Shown here piece by piece: positions 1-8,270 of a DNA stretch of 64,000 nucleotides. Both the position numbers and the translations under genes were made by a program. Source of the DNA: Halosegnis longus. Its GTDB lineage: Archaea > Halobacteriota > Halobacteria > Halobacteriales > Haloarculaceae. The notes below the pieces were generated by a model. It did not search any database, was not told the DNA's origin, and saw only the letters and a program-made list of their open reading frames with translations. How positions within the stretch are numbered: the first letter of the stretch is position 1; each line of letters begins with the position of its first letter. Where the stretch lies: positions 1,426,001 through 1,490,000 of the forward strand of contig NZ_QKNW01000001.1 of NCBI RefSeq assembly GCF_009663395.1, read 5' to 3'.

Positions 1-2
1 CC

Positions 3-1457
3 GCGGCCGACAAGGAGGTGACACAGACCCTCTCGAACGGCGACCCCGACGCCACGACGCCGCTGTCCGTGATGCGTGACGTGGCCGCCAGCGACGAGGC
101 GTTCGCCGAGACCTTCGAGAGTGCTGACACCGACGGCGACGGCGTCCCCGACCGCAACGTCGAGGGCGTCTACGACGCGCTGTACGAGGCCGCTCCCGAC
201 GAGGCGAACAGCGTCATCTACCAGACCGACGACGGCGAGTACGAGGCGCTGCGGCTCGTCATCTCGGTGCAGGGTGGCGCGAGCGGCGACGCCATCCAGA
301 CCCAGATCGGCGAGGTCGCGACCGAACTGGACGGCAACGGACTGGAGTCGACCGCCACGGGCAGCGCCATCCTGAACAAAATCGTCCAGGACGAACTGCT
401 CGATACGGTCATCAACAGTCTCATCATCACGCTGGCGGCGACGTTCGTCTTCCTGATGGCCGCCTACCGGCTCACGGAAGGGAGCGCGACGCTCGGCGCG
501 GTGACGCTGTTGCCCGTCGCCCTCACCGTGACGTGGATTCTGGGGACGATGTATCTGCTCGACATCTCCTTCAACGTCCTGACGGGGATGATTACGAGCC
601 TCACGGTGGGGCTTGGGGTCGCCTACAGCATCCACCTCTCCGAGCGGTACAATCAGGAGTTGGCTCGGACCGGTGACGTGTGGGACTCGATGGAACGGGC
701 CGTCACGGGGACCGGCGGCGCGCTGCTTGGCTCTGCTGCGACGACCATCGGCGGCTTCGGCGTGCTCGTCTTCGCCATCCTGCCGCCGCTCCAGCAGTTC
801 GGGCTCATCACCGGGATGACCATCCTCTATGCGTTCCTCGCGAGCGTGTTGGTGCTCCCGAGTCTGCTTGCCATCTGGACCCGGTTCGTCGGTCCGGCCG
901 ATATCGACGACGACTCGGCGGGTGACGCGGCGACGACGGCAGCCGCCGAGCAGACCGCGACCGGCGACCGAACCGGGACGCGGGATGTCGAACGCACCGT
1001 CGCCGCCCCCGGCGACAGCGTCCCGGTCACGGTCTCCGTGACCGGACTCGGTGGTCGCAGCGTCGTCCACGAGCGAAGCGACGCCCCGGTCACCTTCCAC
1101 GACGCCACGCCCGTCCCGGTCGACACGGCGACGGCCGACGGCTCGCTGTACGTCGCCTTCGAGACCGACGCCGCGACCGTCGAGTACACGGTCGAGATAC
1201 CGGCCGACGCGACCGACGGCGCGAGCTTCGACATCGAGGGTGAGGTACTCGCCGGCGACGAGACGACGACAGTCGAGGGCGAGACGACTATCCAGGTGAT
1301 TCCGGACCTGTTCGAGCGTATCACCGTCGCGGGCGAGGTCTCGGACGCCGACCTCCGGCGGGCCGCAGACCAGTACGAGGCCGGCGACCTCTCGGAGACG
1401 CAGATGGATCGCATCTACCGCGCGTGGGTCCGGGGCGAACTCGCCGAGGAACAGTAA
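3..1457 (+). CDS. RND/MMPL family exporter, C-terminal part (starts before the window)
   Basis: The reading frame is open to the left edge, so the N-terminal half is missing. What remains has an extracytoplasmic loop with a calcium-type DTDGDG run, then a block of hydrophobic segments typical of the second half of an RND/MMPL permease (roughly residues 130-290 counted from the GTG at 18). After the last membrane segment there is a Thr/Ala-rich linker, a beta-rich segment (about 320-430) and a helical tail with the motif DADLRRAADQYEAGDL. Such exporters use the proton or sodium gradient to move lipids or hydrophobic compounds; the substrate here is unknown. The next gene, a TrmB-type regulator, starts 1 nt after the stop and may control it. 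Confidence 0.8.
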   Translation, partial: AADKEVTQTLSNGDPDATTPLSVMRDVAASDEAFAETFESADTDGDGVPDRNVEGVYDALYEAAPDEANSVIYQTDDGEYEALRLVISVQGGASGDAIQTQIGEVATELDGNGLESTATGSAILNKIVQDELLDTVINSLIITLAATFVFLMAAYRLTEGSATLGAVTLLPVALTVTWILGTMYLLDISFNVLTGMITSLTVGLGVAYSIHLSERYNQELARTGDVWDSMERAVTGTGGALLGSAATTIGGFGVLVFAILPPLQQFGLITGMTILYAFLASVLVLPSLLAIWTRFVGPADIDDDSAGDAATTAAAEQTATGDRTGTRDVERTVAAPGDSVPVTVSVTGLGGRSVVHERSDAPVTFHDATPVPVDTATADGSLYVAFETDAATVEYTVEIPADATDGASFDIEGEVLAGDETTTVEGETTIQVIPDLFERITVAGEVSDADLRRAADQYEAGDLSETQMDRIYRAWVRGELAEEQ

Positions 1458-1458
1458 G

Positions 1459-2214
1459 ATGAACGCCGACGGCGCGGTCGAGGCGCTCACCGACCTCGGC
1501 CTGTCGACGTACGCCGCCCGGACGTTCATCGGGCTACAACAGCTGGGCGTGGCGTCGGCGAGCGACATCGCCGCCGTCACGGACGTGCCGCGCTCGCAGG
1601 TGTACGGCGCGACGGACGAACTCGAAGCGCTTGGACTCGTGGACGTACAGGCCGGGTCGCCACAGCGCTACCGGTCGGTCGACCTCGACCGCGCCCACGA
1701 GATTCTCCGGTCGCGGCTCGAAACGACGACCGACCGCGCCTTCTCGTATCTGGAGTCGATTCAGGACGAACAGGAGCCGTCGGACGGACAGGAGGCAATC
1801 TGGACGACCGAAGGAGCCGACAGCATCGCCGCCCGCGTCGCCGCGCTCGCAGACGACGCCGGCGGACGCATCTTCTTCGCGACGAGCCAGCCGCGGCTCA
1901 TCGACGGGAACGTGCTCGACGCGCTTGTCGCCGCCGACGCCCGTGGCGTCGACGTCATCGTCGCGAGCGCCGACGACGAGGTGCGGACGCTCGTCGCCGA
2001 GGCCGGGATTCCGGTCGAGGCGGTCGGCCGCGACGACGAACTCGAAATCAGTATCGGGCGCGTCTTCGTCGCCGACGGCTCGACGGTGCTGTTGAGCGTG
2101 TTGCCGACCGCCGAAATCCCGCACGTCGAGCGGGAGGCTGCCTTCTGGAGCGTCGATACCGGCTTCGCGATGATTCTCGCCGGGCTGGTGCGCGAGCAGT
2201 TCGCCGACGCCTGA
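1459..2214 (+). CDS. TrmB family transcriptional regulator
   Basis: The 251-residue protein begins with a TrmB-type winged helix (about 5-75): the stretch LTDLGLSTYAARTFIGL followed by DVPRSQVYGATDELEALGLV is the recognition region. The C-terminal part (about 110-250) resembles the phospholipase-D-like effector domain of the shorter TrmB proteins, and a sugar-binding extension is absent. It starts 1 nt after the exporter stop, so the two are almost certainly co-transcribed; regulation of that exporter is an inference. Its ligand cannot be told from sequence. Confidence 0.85.
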   Translation: MNADGAVEALTDLGLSTYAARTFIGLQQLGVASASDIAAVTDVPRSQVYGATDELEALGLVDVQAGSPQRYRSVDLDRAHEILRSRLETTTDRAFSYLESIQDEQEPSDGQEAIWTTEGADSIAARVAALADDAGGRIFFATSQPRLIDGNVLDALVAADARGVDVIVASADDEVRTLVAEAGIPVEAVGRDDELEISIGRVFVADGSTVLLSVLPTAEIPHVEREAAFWSVDTGFAMILAGLVREQFADA

Positions 2215-2223
2215 CGCTCCGTC

Positions 2224-3207
2224 CTACCCGTCCAGCGGCTGGAAGCCGAACGCCCCGTCCGCGCCGAGTCGACCCCCGGCGACAGCAAGCAGGGTGTGGG
2301 TCACCAGACAGGCGACGAACGCAATCGTCCCCAGCTTCCCGCCGAAGCCCGCGAGCACGGGGACGGCGGCGGCAAACAGTACTCCCGTCACCACGCCCGC
2401 GAGCGCGACGCTCGCCACGCTCGGGAGCCGGCCGGAGTGGCTCATCCCGGTAAACGAGCCGCAGAAGGCTGCCGCGGCGAGTAGCGTCGTTCCGGGGACG
2501 ACCAGCGAGACGCCACCCGCGAGGATGCCGACGACGCTCGACCCGAAGACGGGGCCGAGTCCACGCAGGCGCGCGAGCAGATACGCCGCCACCGCGCCGG
2601 CGGTCGCCGTCGCGAGACTCCCGAGGACGACGGCGGTGCCCGGTGTCGTCACCGCGTCCGGACCGGAGCCGCTGGCGAGGACGGCCACGCCACAGCCGAC
2701 GAACGCGGTCGTCCCGAGCTTTCCACCGAACCCGTTGAACGCGCGCTGGGCCGCGATGAAGACGACGCCGGCGACGACACTCGCGGCCAGCAGCGCCCCC
2801 CACGAGAGCACGCTCGCGGTCGCCATCCCGACGAACGTGCCACAGTAGGCCGGTGCCTCGTACTGCTGGACGAACAGATGCGCGAGCAGGCCGACGACCC
2901 CGGAGCCGACGACAACCCCGACGCCGGTCTGTGCCACGAGCCGGGTCGCCGGCCCGGCGACGAGTATCGAGGCGAGAAAGCCGGCGTCGGTTCGCGTCAG
3001 GACGAGCGGCGGCTCACCGACGACGTGGGTCGCGAGTTCACGACCGAAGGCGTACGGGACGGCCAGTCCGGCGACAGCGCCGACCGCAAGTCCGACGCCC
3101 CCGTGGCCGACGAGGTGCCGGCCGGCGGCCGCGCCGCTGGCGAGGACCAGCCCCGTCGCTGCGACCGCGAGCATCGCAGTCCCAGTCGCCTGCGTCGTCG
3201 GACGCAC
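2224..3207 (-). CDS. Polytopic membrane protein with an internal duplication, function unknown
   Basis: The 327-residue protein is almost entirely hydrophobic, with about eight to ten predicted membrane segments and few charged residues. It contains two related halves: residues about 94-178 and 216-308 share a CGTFVGM/CGSFTGM motif and, 36-38 residues later, GFGGKLGTTAFV/GFGGKLGTIAFV. The equivalent positions are 127-128 residues apart. This two-fold pattern is common in transporters and channels, but I do not recognise the family. It is convergent with the TrmB gene and divergent from the prepilin peptidase gene. Confidence 0.6.
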   Translation of the reverse strand: MRPTTQATGTAMLAVAATGLVLASGAAAGRHLVGHGGVGLAVGAVAGLAVPYAFGRELATHVVGEPPLVLTRTDAGFLASILVAGPATRLVAQTGVGVVVGSGVVGLLAHLFVQQYEAPAYCGTFVGMATASVLSWGALLAASVVAGVVFIAAQRAFNGFGGKLGTTAFVGCGVAVLASGSGPDAVTTPGTAVVLGSLATATAGAVAAYLLARLRGLGPVFGSSVVGILAGGVSLVVPGTTLLAAAAFCGSFTGMSHSGRLPSVASVALAGVVTGVLFAAAVPVLAGFGGKLGTIAFVACLVTHTLLAVAGGRLGADGAFGFQPLDG

Positions 3208-3261
3208 GCCGGTCGTTTACCGTCGGCGAGCATGACCGTTGTGACTCCGGACCCACAGCGC

Positions 3262-3268
3262 CTTATAC
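3262..3268 (+). promoter_or_regulatory. TATA box of the prepilin peptidase gene
   Basis: The sequence CTTATAC lies about 22-28 bp before the GTG at 3290. This spacing fits a leaderless transcript and supports the GTG as the start. Confidence 0.5.
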
Positions 3269-3289
3269 CGTCCCGGAGACAGTAGGGGC

Positions 3290-4324
3290 GTGACGCTCGC
3301 GACCGCCGCCGAGACGCTGCTGTCCAGCCCGCCGACGGACCTGCTTCGCCTCTCCGTCGTCCCCGTCTTCTTGTGGGCTGCCTACCGGGATATTCAGACC
3401 CGCCGCGTCCGGGACGAACTCTGGGCACCGCTCCTCCTGCTCGGCGTCGTCGCGCTCGCCGTCGACGGACTCGCCGCCGTCGCCGTCGGCGGGCCGCGAC
3501 TCCAACTGTTCGGGATTCATCTCGCGGTCTCGCTCGGCATCGTCGCCCCCCTCGGCTACGTGTTCTGGCAACTCGGCGGCTTCGGCGGGGCCGACGCGAA
3601 GGCGATTATCGTGCTCGCGCTCGTCTTTCCGGAGTTTCCGGTGTATCTACTCGCGAACGGGAGTTTCCCGCTCACGGAGACGCCCCTCGGCGTCTTCTCG
3701 ATGACCGTCCTCTCGAACGCGGTGCTCGTGGGACTGGTCTCGCCGCTGCTGCTCGCGGCGCGGAATCTACTTTCCGGTCGTATCTCCCTTGCCATGTTCG
3801 TCGGCCGACCTGCACGCGTCCCCGAGGTAGCCAACGAATACGGAAGCCTGCTCGAAACGCCGGAAGGACTGACGCGGCGTGGGCTCGACCTCGACGCCCT
3901 CCGGATGTATCTGCGGTGGCGACGGCTGACGCTCGCGGACATCAGACGCGACCCCGATTGCTACCGGAATCCGGCCTCGCTCACCGACGAGACCGGGGAA
4001 CCGACGGACGGGGCACTCGCCGCCGGGCCGGACGTGACCGACGGCTCGCTCCCCGGGTCGGACGCCCCCGCCCCTGTCGTGCGACCAACCGACCCCGACG
4101 ACCCGTGGGGCGCGGCGGCGTTCCTCGCGGCTATCGACTCCAGCGCCTACGGCACGACGCCAGAACAGCTGCGTGCCGGCCTCGACGTGCTCGCCGAACG
4201 CGACACCGTGTGGCTCACGCCCGGCCTCCCGTTCATCGTCCCGATAGCTGTCGGGCTGGTGGTCGGACTCGTCTACGGCGACCTGCTGTACGCGTTGCTC
4301 GCGTTCGTCGGACTGGCACCGTAA
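3290..4324 (+). CDS. pibD: Prepilin/preflagellin peptidase (A24 family, PibD-like)
   Basis: An aspartic membrane protease that removes class III signal peptides from archaellins and type IV pilins. The 344-residue protein has hydrophobic segments at both ends and a soluble loop in the second half (about 190-310). The two catalytic aspartates of the family are visible as D34 in YRDIQTRRV and D102 in FGGADAK. The long insert with MYLRWRRLTLADIRRDP before the last membrane segments is typical of haloarchaeal members. The GTG start is supported by a TATA-like box. A likely substrate in this window is the pilin-like protein at 17169. Confidence 0.88.
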   Translation: MTLATAAETLLSSPPTDLLRLSVVPVFLWAAYRDIQTRRVRDELWAPLLLLGVVALAVDGLAAVAVGGPRLQLFGIHLAVSLGIVAPLGYVFWQLGGFGGADAKAIIVLALVFPEFPVYLLANGSFPLTETPLGVFSMTVLSNAVLVGLVSPLLLAARNLLSGRISLAMFVGRPARVPEVANEYGSLLETPEGLTRRGLDLDALRMYLRWRRLTLADIRRDPDCYRNPASLTDETGEPTDGALAAGPDVTDGSLPGSDAPAPVVRPTDPDDPWGAAAFLAAIDSSAYGTTPEQLRAGLDVLAERDTVWLTPGLPFIVPIAVGLVVGLVYGDLLYALLAFVGLAP

Positions 4325-4340
4325 AAACGGAGTTGCGCCG

Positions 4341-4946
4341 TTAGGCCTCGACTTCCGCCGGCTCGTCGCGTTCGTCGTCCTCGGCTTCCAGCGACTGGAG
4401 CGCTTCGACTGCAGCCTGTTTGTACTCCCCGAGCGGGAGGTCGTACTGCTCGTCGGCCATGCTGCCGTACTCGTTGCCCTCGGCGTCGAACCGCTCGATG
4501 CGGTCGAGCGTCCGGTCTGCCGTCTCGACGACCCAGCGGTCGCGCGTCTCGGCGTCCACGACGTTGATGGACTCGGGCCGGACGGAGACGTTCACGTCAC
4601 CGTCGTCCGTCTCGAACGTCCGCGGCTTGCCGACGACGGCGACGTACGCCGGCGGCTCGATGTCGCGTAAGGCGCTCGCCGCCTCGGGCTGGTACTGCCC
4701 GGCGTAGGTGAAGAAGGTCCCCGTCGGGTCGACGATGCGGCCGCGCCAGTACTCCGAGTCCTCGCCGATGTCCTCGGTTTCGGTGAGGGTGCCGACGATG
4801 AACACGCGGTTGGCGCGCTCGCCCGTCGGGAGGAGCGCGTACACCGGTGCGCGCTCGTCGTCTGATTCCTTGAACGTGTAACTGGCGTCGTTGTACTCGT
4901 GTGCGAACGCGCGGCGCGCGACCTCGCGGGTTGGTATCGAAGACAT
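4341..4946 (-). CDS. rpap3: RPA-associated protein of the rpa3 operon (COG3390 type)
   Basis: The 201-residue protein carries an OB-fold-like region (about 35-120) with VFIVGTLTETEDIG and YVAVVGKPRTF, and an acidic C-terminus. In haloarchaea such proteins are co-transcribed with a cognate RPA and act with it in single-stranded DNA binding and repair. The rpa3 stop codon lies immediately next to this start, so the genes are translationally coupled. A short inverted repeat (AACGG/CCGTT, 4326-4342) overlaps the stop codon and may help end transcription from both sides. Confidence 0.88.
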   Translation of the reverse strand: MSSIPTREVARRAFAHEYNDASYTFKESDDERAPVYALLPTGERANRVFIVGTLTETEDIGEDSEYWRGRIVDPTGTFFTYAGQYQPEAASALRDIEPPAYVAVVGKPRTFETDDGDVNVSVRPESINVVDAETRDRWVVETADRTLDRIERFDAEGNEYGSMADEQYDLPLGEYKQAAVEALQSLEAEDDERDEPAEVEA

Positions 4947-5870
4947 CTACATCGACCTCGCGCGGATGAGTGTTGCCTCGGCATCCGCGCCACCGAGCTG
5001 TTCCATCTCGTTCGCCAGCACGTACCGGCCGAAGGTCGGGCCGGTCACGCGGTAGTAGCGCCCGACGATTTCCGCGGCCATCTCGTCGGCCACGACCGTC
5101 GTGTCGAGCGCGTCCATCGCCATCTGCTTGGCCTCCTCGAGACCGGTGCCGGTGAGCCGCTCGGTCGCCTCCTTGTCGAAGATGACCTCGTGCACCTCGT
5201 CACCGTCGTCGAGGACGCCCTTGATGCGAAGGTCGAACTCGCCGTCGACCTCGCCGTGTTCACTACAGCGGCCGTTCTGGAGCACGCGCGTACAGCCCTC
5301 TTCCGGACACCGCTTGATGAGCCCGCTGCCGGACTGCATATCCACGAGCGCACCCTCGACGCTCACGTCGTCGTCGCCGACCTCGATTTCCTCGTCGAGT
5401 TCCGTGATCGAGGTCGTGCGATTCAGCTTCACCGAGTAGTTGCCGTTGTACTCGTCGGTGACGACGTTGCCGAGCGCGTACGACGCACCCTCGGTCAGCT
5501 CGGGCAGCTCGCTCGTCTCGAAGGCGACGAACTTGATGGTGCCCGACTCGTCGCCGAGCAGTCCCACCTGCGAGATGCTCTCGGAGCGTGGTTCCCACAG
5601 GTCCGCGACCGTCACCCGCAGGTCGACCCACTGTTCGTCCTCGGCGATGTCGGCGACCTCGACCGTCTCGTTGCCGCCGCCACCGAGGTCGTCTCGATCC
5701 ATCCCCGTCTCGTCTAGATAGTTCGAGACGACGGAGCGGCGCGCCTCGTCGGCCGGGATGCGGTACTCGTTGACGAGGGTGTCGAGTCGCTCCTCGATTT
5801 CCTCGACGCTCACGTCGAGTTGGTCTGAAAACTGCTCGTGTATCTCCTTGGCGTGTTGTGTAACACTCAT
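4947..5870 (-). CDS. rpa3: Replication protein A, RPA3 type (single-stranded DNA-binding protein)
   Basis: The 307-residue protein has a helical N-terminal region (1-55), one clear OB fold (about 70-160, with WVDLRVTVADLWEPR) and a second OB-like region holding a zinc site made by C188, C193, C202 and H205. It coats single-stranded DNA in replication, repair and recombination. Length and the zinc finger match the haloarchaeal RPA3 class rather than the longer multi-OB RPA1 or RPA2. It forms an operon with the downstream RPA-associated gene. The start follows a TATA box by about 60 bp, suggesting a leadered mRNA. Confidence 0.92.
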   Translation of the reverse strand: MSVTQHAKEIHEQFSDQLDVSVEEIEERLDTLVNEYRIPADEARRSVVSNYLDETGMDRDDLGGGGNETVEVADIAEDEQWVDLRVTVADLWEPRSESISQVGLLGDESGTIKFVAFETSELPELTEGASYALGNVVTDEYNGNYSVKLNRTTSITELDEEIEVGDDDVSVEGALVDMQSGSGLIKRCPEEGCTRVLQNGRCSEHGEVDGEFDLRIKGVLDDGDEVHEVIFDKEATERLTGTGLEEAKQMAMDALDTTVVADEMAAEIVGRYYRVTGPTFGRYVLANEMEQLGGADAEATLIRARSM

Positions 5871-5929
5871 GGCTTGCTCTGTCTCCGCGTGTTTTCAGTG
5901 GGAGACGTACGACGGTTGGTGCCCGATGG

Positions 5930-5938
5930 TATTTAAAT
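5930..5938 (-). promoter_or_regulatory. TATA box of the rpa3 operon
   Basis: On the minus strand the sequence reads TTTAAATA, a near-perfect archaeal TATA box. It lies 60-68 bp before the rpa3 start, so transcripts should carry a leader of roughly 35-40 nt, unlike most genes here. Confidence 0.5.
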
Positions 5939-5963
5939 TGTGCCTACCGGGGTGAAAGTGAAA

Positions 5964-6512
5964 CTACTCCACGATCTGCTCGCTGCCGGGCCACTCGTCG
6001 GCCAACAGCCCGTAGCGAACGTCGTCGACGACTCCACCCTCGAACCGGTAGTGGTCGCGCGCGACTCCCTCCTGCGTGAAGCCGAGTCGGTCGAGGAGTC
6101 GCCGGGAGTTGTCGTTCGGGCCGAGATGCTGGGCGCGTACCCGCCGCAGTCCGTGCTCGCCGAAGGCGTAATCGAGGAGGAGTGCACACGCCTCTATCGC
6201 GTACCCCTCGCCGTGGTGGTCGGGGTGGAGCCACGCGCCGAGGTTCGCCCAGCCGTGTTCGTCACTGATTGGACCGAGCGAGACGTTGCCGACGCGCGTC
6301 CCCCCGTCACAGACGACGAGGCTCACGCCCTCGGTGCGGTGTTTCTCGAACGTCTCGCGCTCGTACTCGGTCTTCGAGACGGGGCCGTCGAAGCTGTTGA
6401 TGTAGCGGCGTACCTCGGGGTGGTTCGTCGCCTCGTGGAAGAACTCGAGGTCGTCGTCCTCGACGGTCCGGAGGTCGATGCGGTCGGTGGAGAGATACAC
6501 TGGGCCTGCCAT
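5964..6512 (-). CDS. GNAT family N-acetyltransferase, RimJ/RimL type
   Basis: The 182-residue protein matches the RimL-like GNAT class: IDLRTVEDDDLEFF at the N-terminus, an acetyl-CoA-binding loop around WLHPDHHGEGYAIEAC, and LRRVRAQHLGPNDNSRRLLDRLGF near the C-terminus. These enzymes transfer acetyl groups to protein N-termini or small amines. The substrate cannot be inferred. It is a single gene reading away from the small gene at 6609. Confidence 0.88.
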   Translation of the reverse strand: MAGPVYLSTDRIDLRTVEDDDLEFFHEATNHPEVRRYINSFDGPVSKTEYERETFEKHRTEGVSLVVCDGGTRVGNVSLGPISDEHGWANLGAWLHPDHHGEGYAIEACALLLDYAFGEHGLRRVRAQHLGPNDNSRRLLDRLGFTQEGVARDHYRFEGGVVDDVRYGLLADEWPGSEQIVE

Positions 6513-6608
6513 TGGTCGTCTGCCGGCGGACGAGACAAAAGCGTTCGTCGGGCGTGTGGCCCGTTCACGCGCCGACGGATTCTACTGGCCAGCGTCCGAT
6601 GTGTGGGT

Positions 6609-6878
6609 ATGAGCAACAGACGCCGACTCGCGCGGCTGCTCCGGTCGAAGCTCCGTGCTGCGGGCACGGAGTACGAACGCGCGAAAGGCGAGTACGCCGC
6701 CGGGAAGGCGAACCTCCCGACCGACGAGCAGGGGAACGCCCGACTCGTCTGTCGCCGCCACGCAGAGAAACGCGCCGTCCCACTCGACGGCGACGTGCCG
6801 CGGTGTTTCGACGCCGACCACCCCGATTGCGAGGGGTGTCTCGCGGATATCCGCGAGGGCTGCGTCGAGACGTGGTGA
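6609..6878 (+). CDS. Small conserved-looking haloarchaeal protein, function unknown
   Basis: The 89-residue protein starts at the ATG at 6609 within a longer open frame; the upstream part of that frame is antisense to the acetyltransferase gene and was rejected. The N-terminal 35 residues are basic and helical (SNRRRLARLLRSKL), unusual for this acidic proteome. The C-terminal part has cysteines (C48, C67, C74, C85) and histidines, with HPDCEGCLADI, which could bind zinc. It is convergent with the TRAM gene, 1 nt apart. Confidence 0.7.
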   Translation: MSNRRRLARLLRSKLRAAGTEYERAKGEYAAGKANLPTDEQGNARLVCRRHAEKRAVPLDGDVPRCFDADHPDCEGCLADIREGCVETW

Positions 6879-6879
6879 G

Positions 6880-7347
6880 CTACGAGCCCCAGAAGTCCTC
6901 GCGGCTGCCCAGCCGCTCGCGCTGTGCCCGTCCGCCCGTCTCCTCCTCGTCGTCCTCGTCGCTCGCGTCGGCGTCCTCGCCGTCGTCGCCCTCCTCCTCC
7001 TCCTCGTCTTCTTCCAGTTCCAGCCGTTCGAGTTCCTCGCCGCGCGCGAAGTTGTCGAGCACCTTCGTAATCTTGACCCGCGAGCGCGCCTCCGGCAGAA
7101 TGCCGTCGACCATGACGATGAAGCCGTCTTCGGTGCGGCCGACGCCCGCTCCGGATTCGTGGATGTCGTCGACCGTGATGACGACCTCCTCGCCCGGCTC
7201 GACGGGCTGTTGTTTCAGTTCGTTAATCGGCTGACTGTAGTGGTTGCACCACTCGGCCCCGCCGCGGTCACCGTAGTGCGTACACCCCATCCCTTCGATT
7301 CGCTCCTGAAACTGGGGACACTGGTCAGCGAGTGGGCATCCGGACAT
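6880..7347 (-). CDS. TRAM domain protein with N-terminal cysteine cluster
   Basis: The 155-residue protein starts with four cysteines (C4, C10, C22, C34) that could hold a metal. A TRAM domain follows at about 47-107, with the family pattern GEEVVITVDDIHESGAGVGR and GFIVMVDGILPEA (RNA-binding beta barrel as in TrmA and MiaB enzymes). The tail (110-140) is almost pure Asp/Glu and ends in DFWGS. Stand-alone archaeal TRAM proteins are thought to act as RNA chaperones. A role in RNA binding is family knowledge, not shown here. Confidence 0.85.
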   Translation of the reverse strand: MSGCPLADQCPQFQERIEGMGCTHYGDRGGAEWCNHYSQPINELKQQPVEPGEEVVITVDDIHESGAGVGRTEDGFIVMVDGILPEARSRVKITKVLDNFARGEELERLELEEDEEEEEGDDGEDADASDEDDEEETGGRAQRERLGSREDFWGS

Positions 7348-7434
7348 ACCACGTGCCTACGCAGGGTGCGAGTAAACGTTTGTGGGTCACCGCCGGGACG
7401 CAACGCTTTCGCACGCCACCCTCCAACGCACGCT

Positions 7435-8097
7435 ATGTCACGCCGTGGTGAGCCGGTTCCAGAGGCCGCGCCGTTGGTCGGTCTCGTTCTCGCGTTTGGT
7501 ATCGCCGGCTTCGGGGCGCTCTTTGGAACTGCCGAGACGCGGCTCGTCGCGGTCGCCGCCGCGCTGGTCGTCCTCTACGGCTTCACCGCCGTCGGCATCG
7601 TGCGCTCGGGCGACCCGGCCGACGCCATCCCGCCGACCCCCGCGCTCGTCGCCGGTGGCGTCCTCGCCGTCGTGCTCGCCGGCTACGGGCTCGCCACCTC
7701 GTCACCGTCGCTCGCGCTCGCCGTCGCGGCCGTCGCGGCCGTTCCGACCGCCCTCTATCACGCCCGCTACGGCGAGCCGATGAACCCACTCGACCCCGAA
7801 CTCACGCTTCTGGCGGTCGGTGGACTCGCCGCGCTCGTCGCCGGGCTCGGATTACTCACCGGGCAGGGACCAATCGGATTGGCGACGGCTGTCGCGCTCG
7901 TGCTCGCCGGCTTGGACTACCGTCGCCAGCGCGGCGGCCCGCTCTCGGATACGGCCCGGACGCGGGTCGTCGCCGGGCTGTTCGGCGGGACGCTCCTCGG
8001 GATTCTCGGCGGGATTGCCGCGGGCGAGCCGACGCTCGGACTCGTCGCCGGCAGCGTCTGTCTCCTCCTCGGTGCGTTCTTCGCAGTTGGACGGTAA
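7435..8097 (+). CDS. Hydrophobic membrane protein, function unknown
   Basis: The 220-residue protein has six to seven predicted membrane segments. Short charged turns such as YHARYGEPMNPLDPE (about 103-117) and DYRRQRGGPLSDTARTR (about 160-176) separate them. Low-complexity Ala/Val/Leu composition makes any family link weak. The start is the ATG at 7435; the longer in-frame extension overlaps the TRAM gene on the other strand. Confidence 0.6.
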   Translation: MSRRGEPVPEAAPLVGLVLAFGIAGFGALFGTAETRLVAVAAALVVLYGFTAVGIVRSGDPADAIPPTPALVAGGVLAVVLAGYGLATSSPSLALAVAAVAAVPTALYHARYGEPMNPLDPELTLLAVGGLAALVAGLGLLTGQGPIGLATAVALVLAGLDYRRQRGGPLSDTARTRVVAGLFGGTLLGILGGIAAGEPTLGLVAGSVCLLLGAFFAVGR

Positions 8098-8112
8098 AAC
8101 GAGAAAAGACTC

Positions 8113-8148
8113 CTACGCGACCGGGGTTCGCTCGACAACCGTGCCATC
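8113..8148 (-). repeat. Detached second copy of the radical SAM gene's 3' end
   Basis: Read on the minus strand this stretch encodes DGTVVERTPVA and a stop (TAG), the same as the end of the radical SAM gene 158 bp upstream on that strand. Over the 12 shared codons there are five base differences and all are at silent third positions (including TAA versus TAG). It is not attached to any gene now. Confidence 0.7.
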
Positions 8149-8270
8149 GCACCTTTTTGCTGTTCGGGTGCGCTCCGCGCACCACTCCCCGGTAAAATCT
8201 GCACCAAAACAGCAGCCGAGCCTCCCGTCGGTCGGCTCGGTAAAACGTTCCTCCGTTCGGCGTACGCTCG
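8149..8270. other. Structured insert between the two copies of the gene end
   Basis: This 122-bp stretch lies between the duplicated gene ends. It contains a perfect 7-bp hairpin with a 3-nt loop (GGTGCGC-TCC-GCGCACC, about 8167-8183) and a second perfect 7-bp inverted repeat (CCGAGCC / GGCTCGG, about 8216-8240, 11-nt loop). The motif CACCTTTTTGC borders the first copy. There is no convincing open reading frame. It may be a small mobile or integrative unit, or a terminator region. Confidence 0.4.
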
